Shown piece by piece: positions 63,444-64,000 of a stretch of DNA of 64,000 bases (position 1 is its first letter; every line of letters starts with the position of its first letter). Both the position numbers and the translations under genes were made by a program. A model generated the notes under the pieces. It did no database searches. It was not told the origin of the DNA and was given only the letters and a program-made list of their open reading frames with translations. Origin of the DNA: Norana najaformis (lineage: Eukaryota > Annelida > Clitellata > Crassiclitellata > Hormogastridae); NCBI GenBank assembly GCA_964023275.1, contig OZ029916.1, forward strand, positions 15,667,393 through 15,731,392, written 5' to 3'.

Positions 63444-64000
63444 CTGTTGAAAAAAAAACATAGGCATACTGCTTGACATTGCTCAAGAAACACTTTCAGC
63501 TTAAACTGGACAAATTTTAGATCTGTTAACTAGCAACTTCTATTGCATTTTACGAAGTTCTTAAAAATACCACTATACTAATTTATGTCTAGATACATAC
63601 ATACCAGTACATACAAACCTACATACATACATTGTTGACAATCAAGGACTGGTGCAAGATGGATGACCACTGGATGTGCACAGGCTGAGCTCACTGGCAC
63701 AGAAGAGAAGCCAATGGAGAAAAATATAGTGATGCATGTGATCGACACCAACAGACAACTGCCTTTATAAAGTCAACTCAGTCTTCCATCCTTCTGGGAT
63801 TTGTAAATGAGTACCAATGCAAGCTGATATTGACTTATTAACTTTGGCACGTTAACAACTGTGTTAGGTAAACTTGTCAACTACTCAGTGAAATACTAAT
63901 TAGGTCAAAGGTTCAAGTGCTTCAACTGTCTCCAAGACCAATCAGTTGTTATAAGCTGAATATTTAAGCAGCGTAAGCAAATGTTCTATCTTTTCAGCTC
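63444..64000. other. TXNL1 intron, with an RTE 3' fragment at 63640-63780
   Basis: The piece 63640-63780 (+ strand) resembles the end of the RTE copy at 56790-56905 ('gatcgacaccaacagac', 'ggcacagaa'). No thioredoxin active-site exon is visible on the - strand, so it lies beyond the right edge. Confidence 0.5.

Overview
This is eukaryotic, animal nuclear DNA. Coding signal comes in short exons of about 80-360 bp with GT-AG splice sites, separated by long AT-rich introns full of microsatellites and broken transposons. The mix of transposons (RTE-type and CR1/L2-like LINEs, one with a 2A-like NPGP motif, hAT and Tigger-like DNA elements, tRNA-derived SINEs) together with the protein sequences suggests a lophotrochozoan, most likely a mollusc. 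The taxon is an inference.

Two conserved genes lie tail to tail. The first, on the + strand from 52 to 51597, is a PDE4-family (dunce-type) cAMP phosphodiesterase. Thirteen coding exons could be placed: an N-terminal exon, UCR1 (two exons), UCR2, and a complete catalytic domain with both metal-binding motifs and the purine-selective glutamine. Intron phases agree at every junction except one: a short linker exon between UCR1 and UCR2 (25976-28717) is required by phase but could not be assigned with confidence. The second gene, on the - strand from 63443 down to about 58296, is TXNL1 (proteasome-associated thioredoxin-like protein 1). Seven exons cover the end of the thioredoxin fold and the whole PITH domain. 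The CGPC active-site exon lies beyond the right edge.

Layout: 52-365 PDE4 exon 1; 366-24669 a 24.3 kb intron with LINE tails, a 69-bp minisatellite and a degenerate coding-like tandem repeat; 24670-28830 UCR1 and the start of UCR2; 28831-35529 an intron holding a three-layer transposon nest on the - strand; 35530-40141 rest of UCR2, linker and start of the catalytic domain; 40142-50592 catalytic exons, with two hAT elements carrying perfect 8-bp target duplications just upstream of two exons, and a 26-bp tandem array beginning on a 5' splice site; 51235-51597 last exon and stop; 51598-58295 3' UTR and intergenic DNA with an RTE LINE; 58296-63443 TXNL1; 63444-64000 TXNL1 intron.

The two genes are not known to act in one pathway: PDE4 hydrolyses cAMP, while TXNL1 acts on the 26S proteasome. 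The most unusual content is in the introns: the nested insertion at 30360-34690, whose inner 1.5 kb element has terminal inverted repeats, a target duplication and a degenerate coding segment resembling capsid-like proteins of polinton-like elements; the splice-site-seeded repeat; and derived substitutions at normally invariant positions of the PDE4 catalytic domain.
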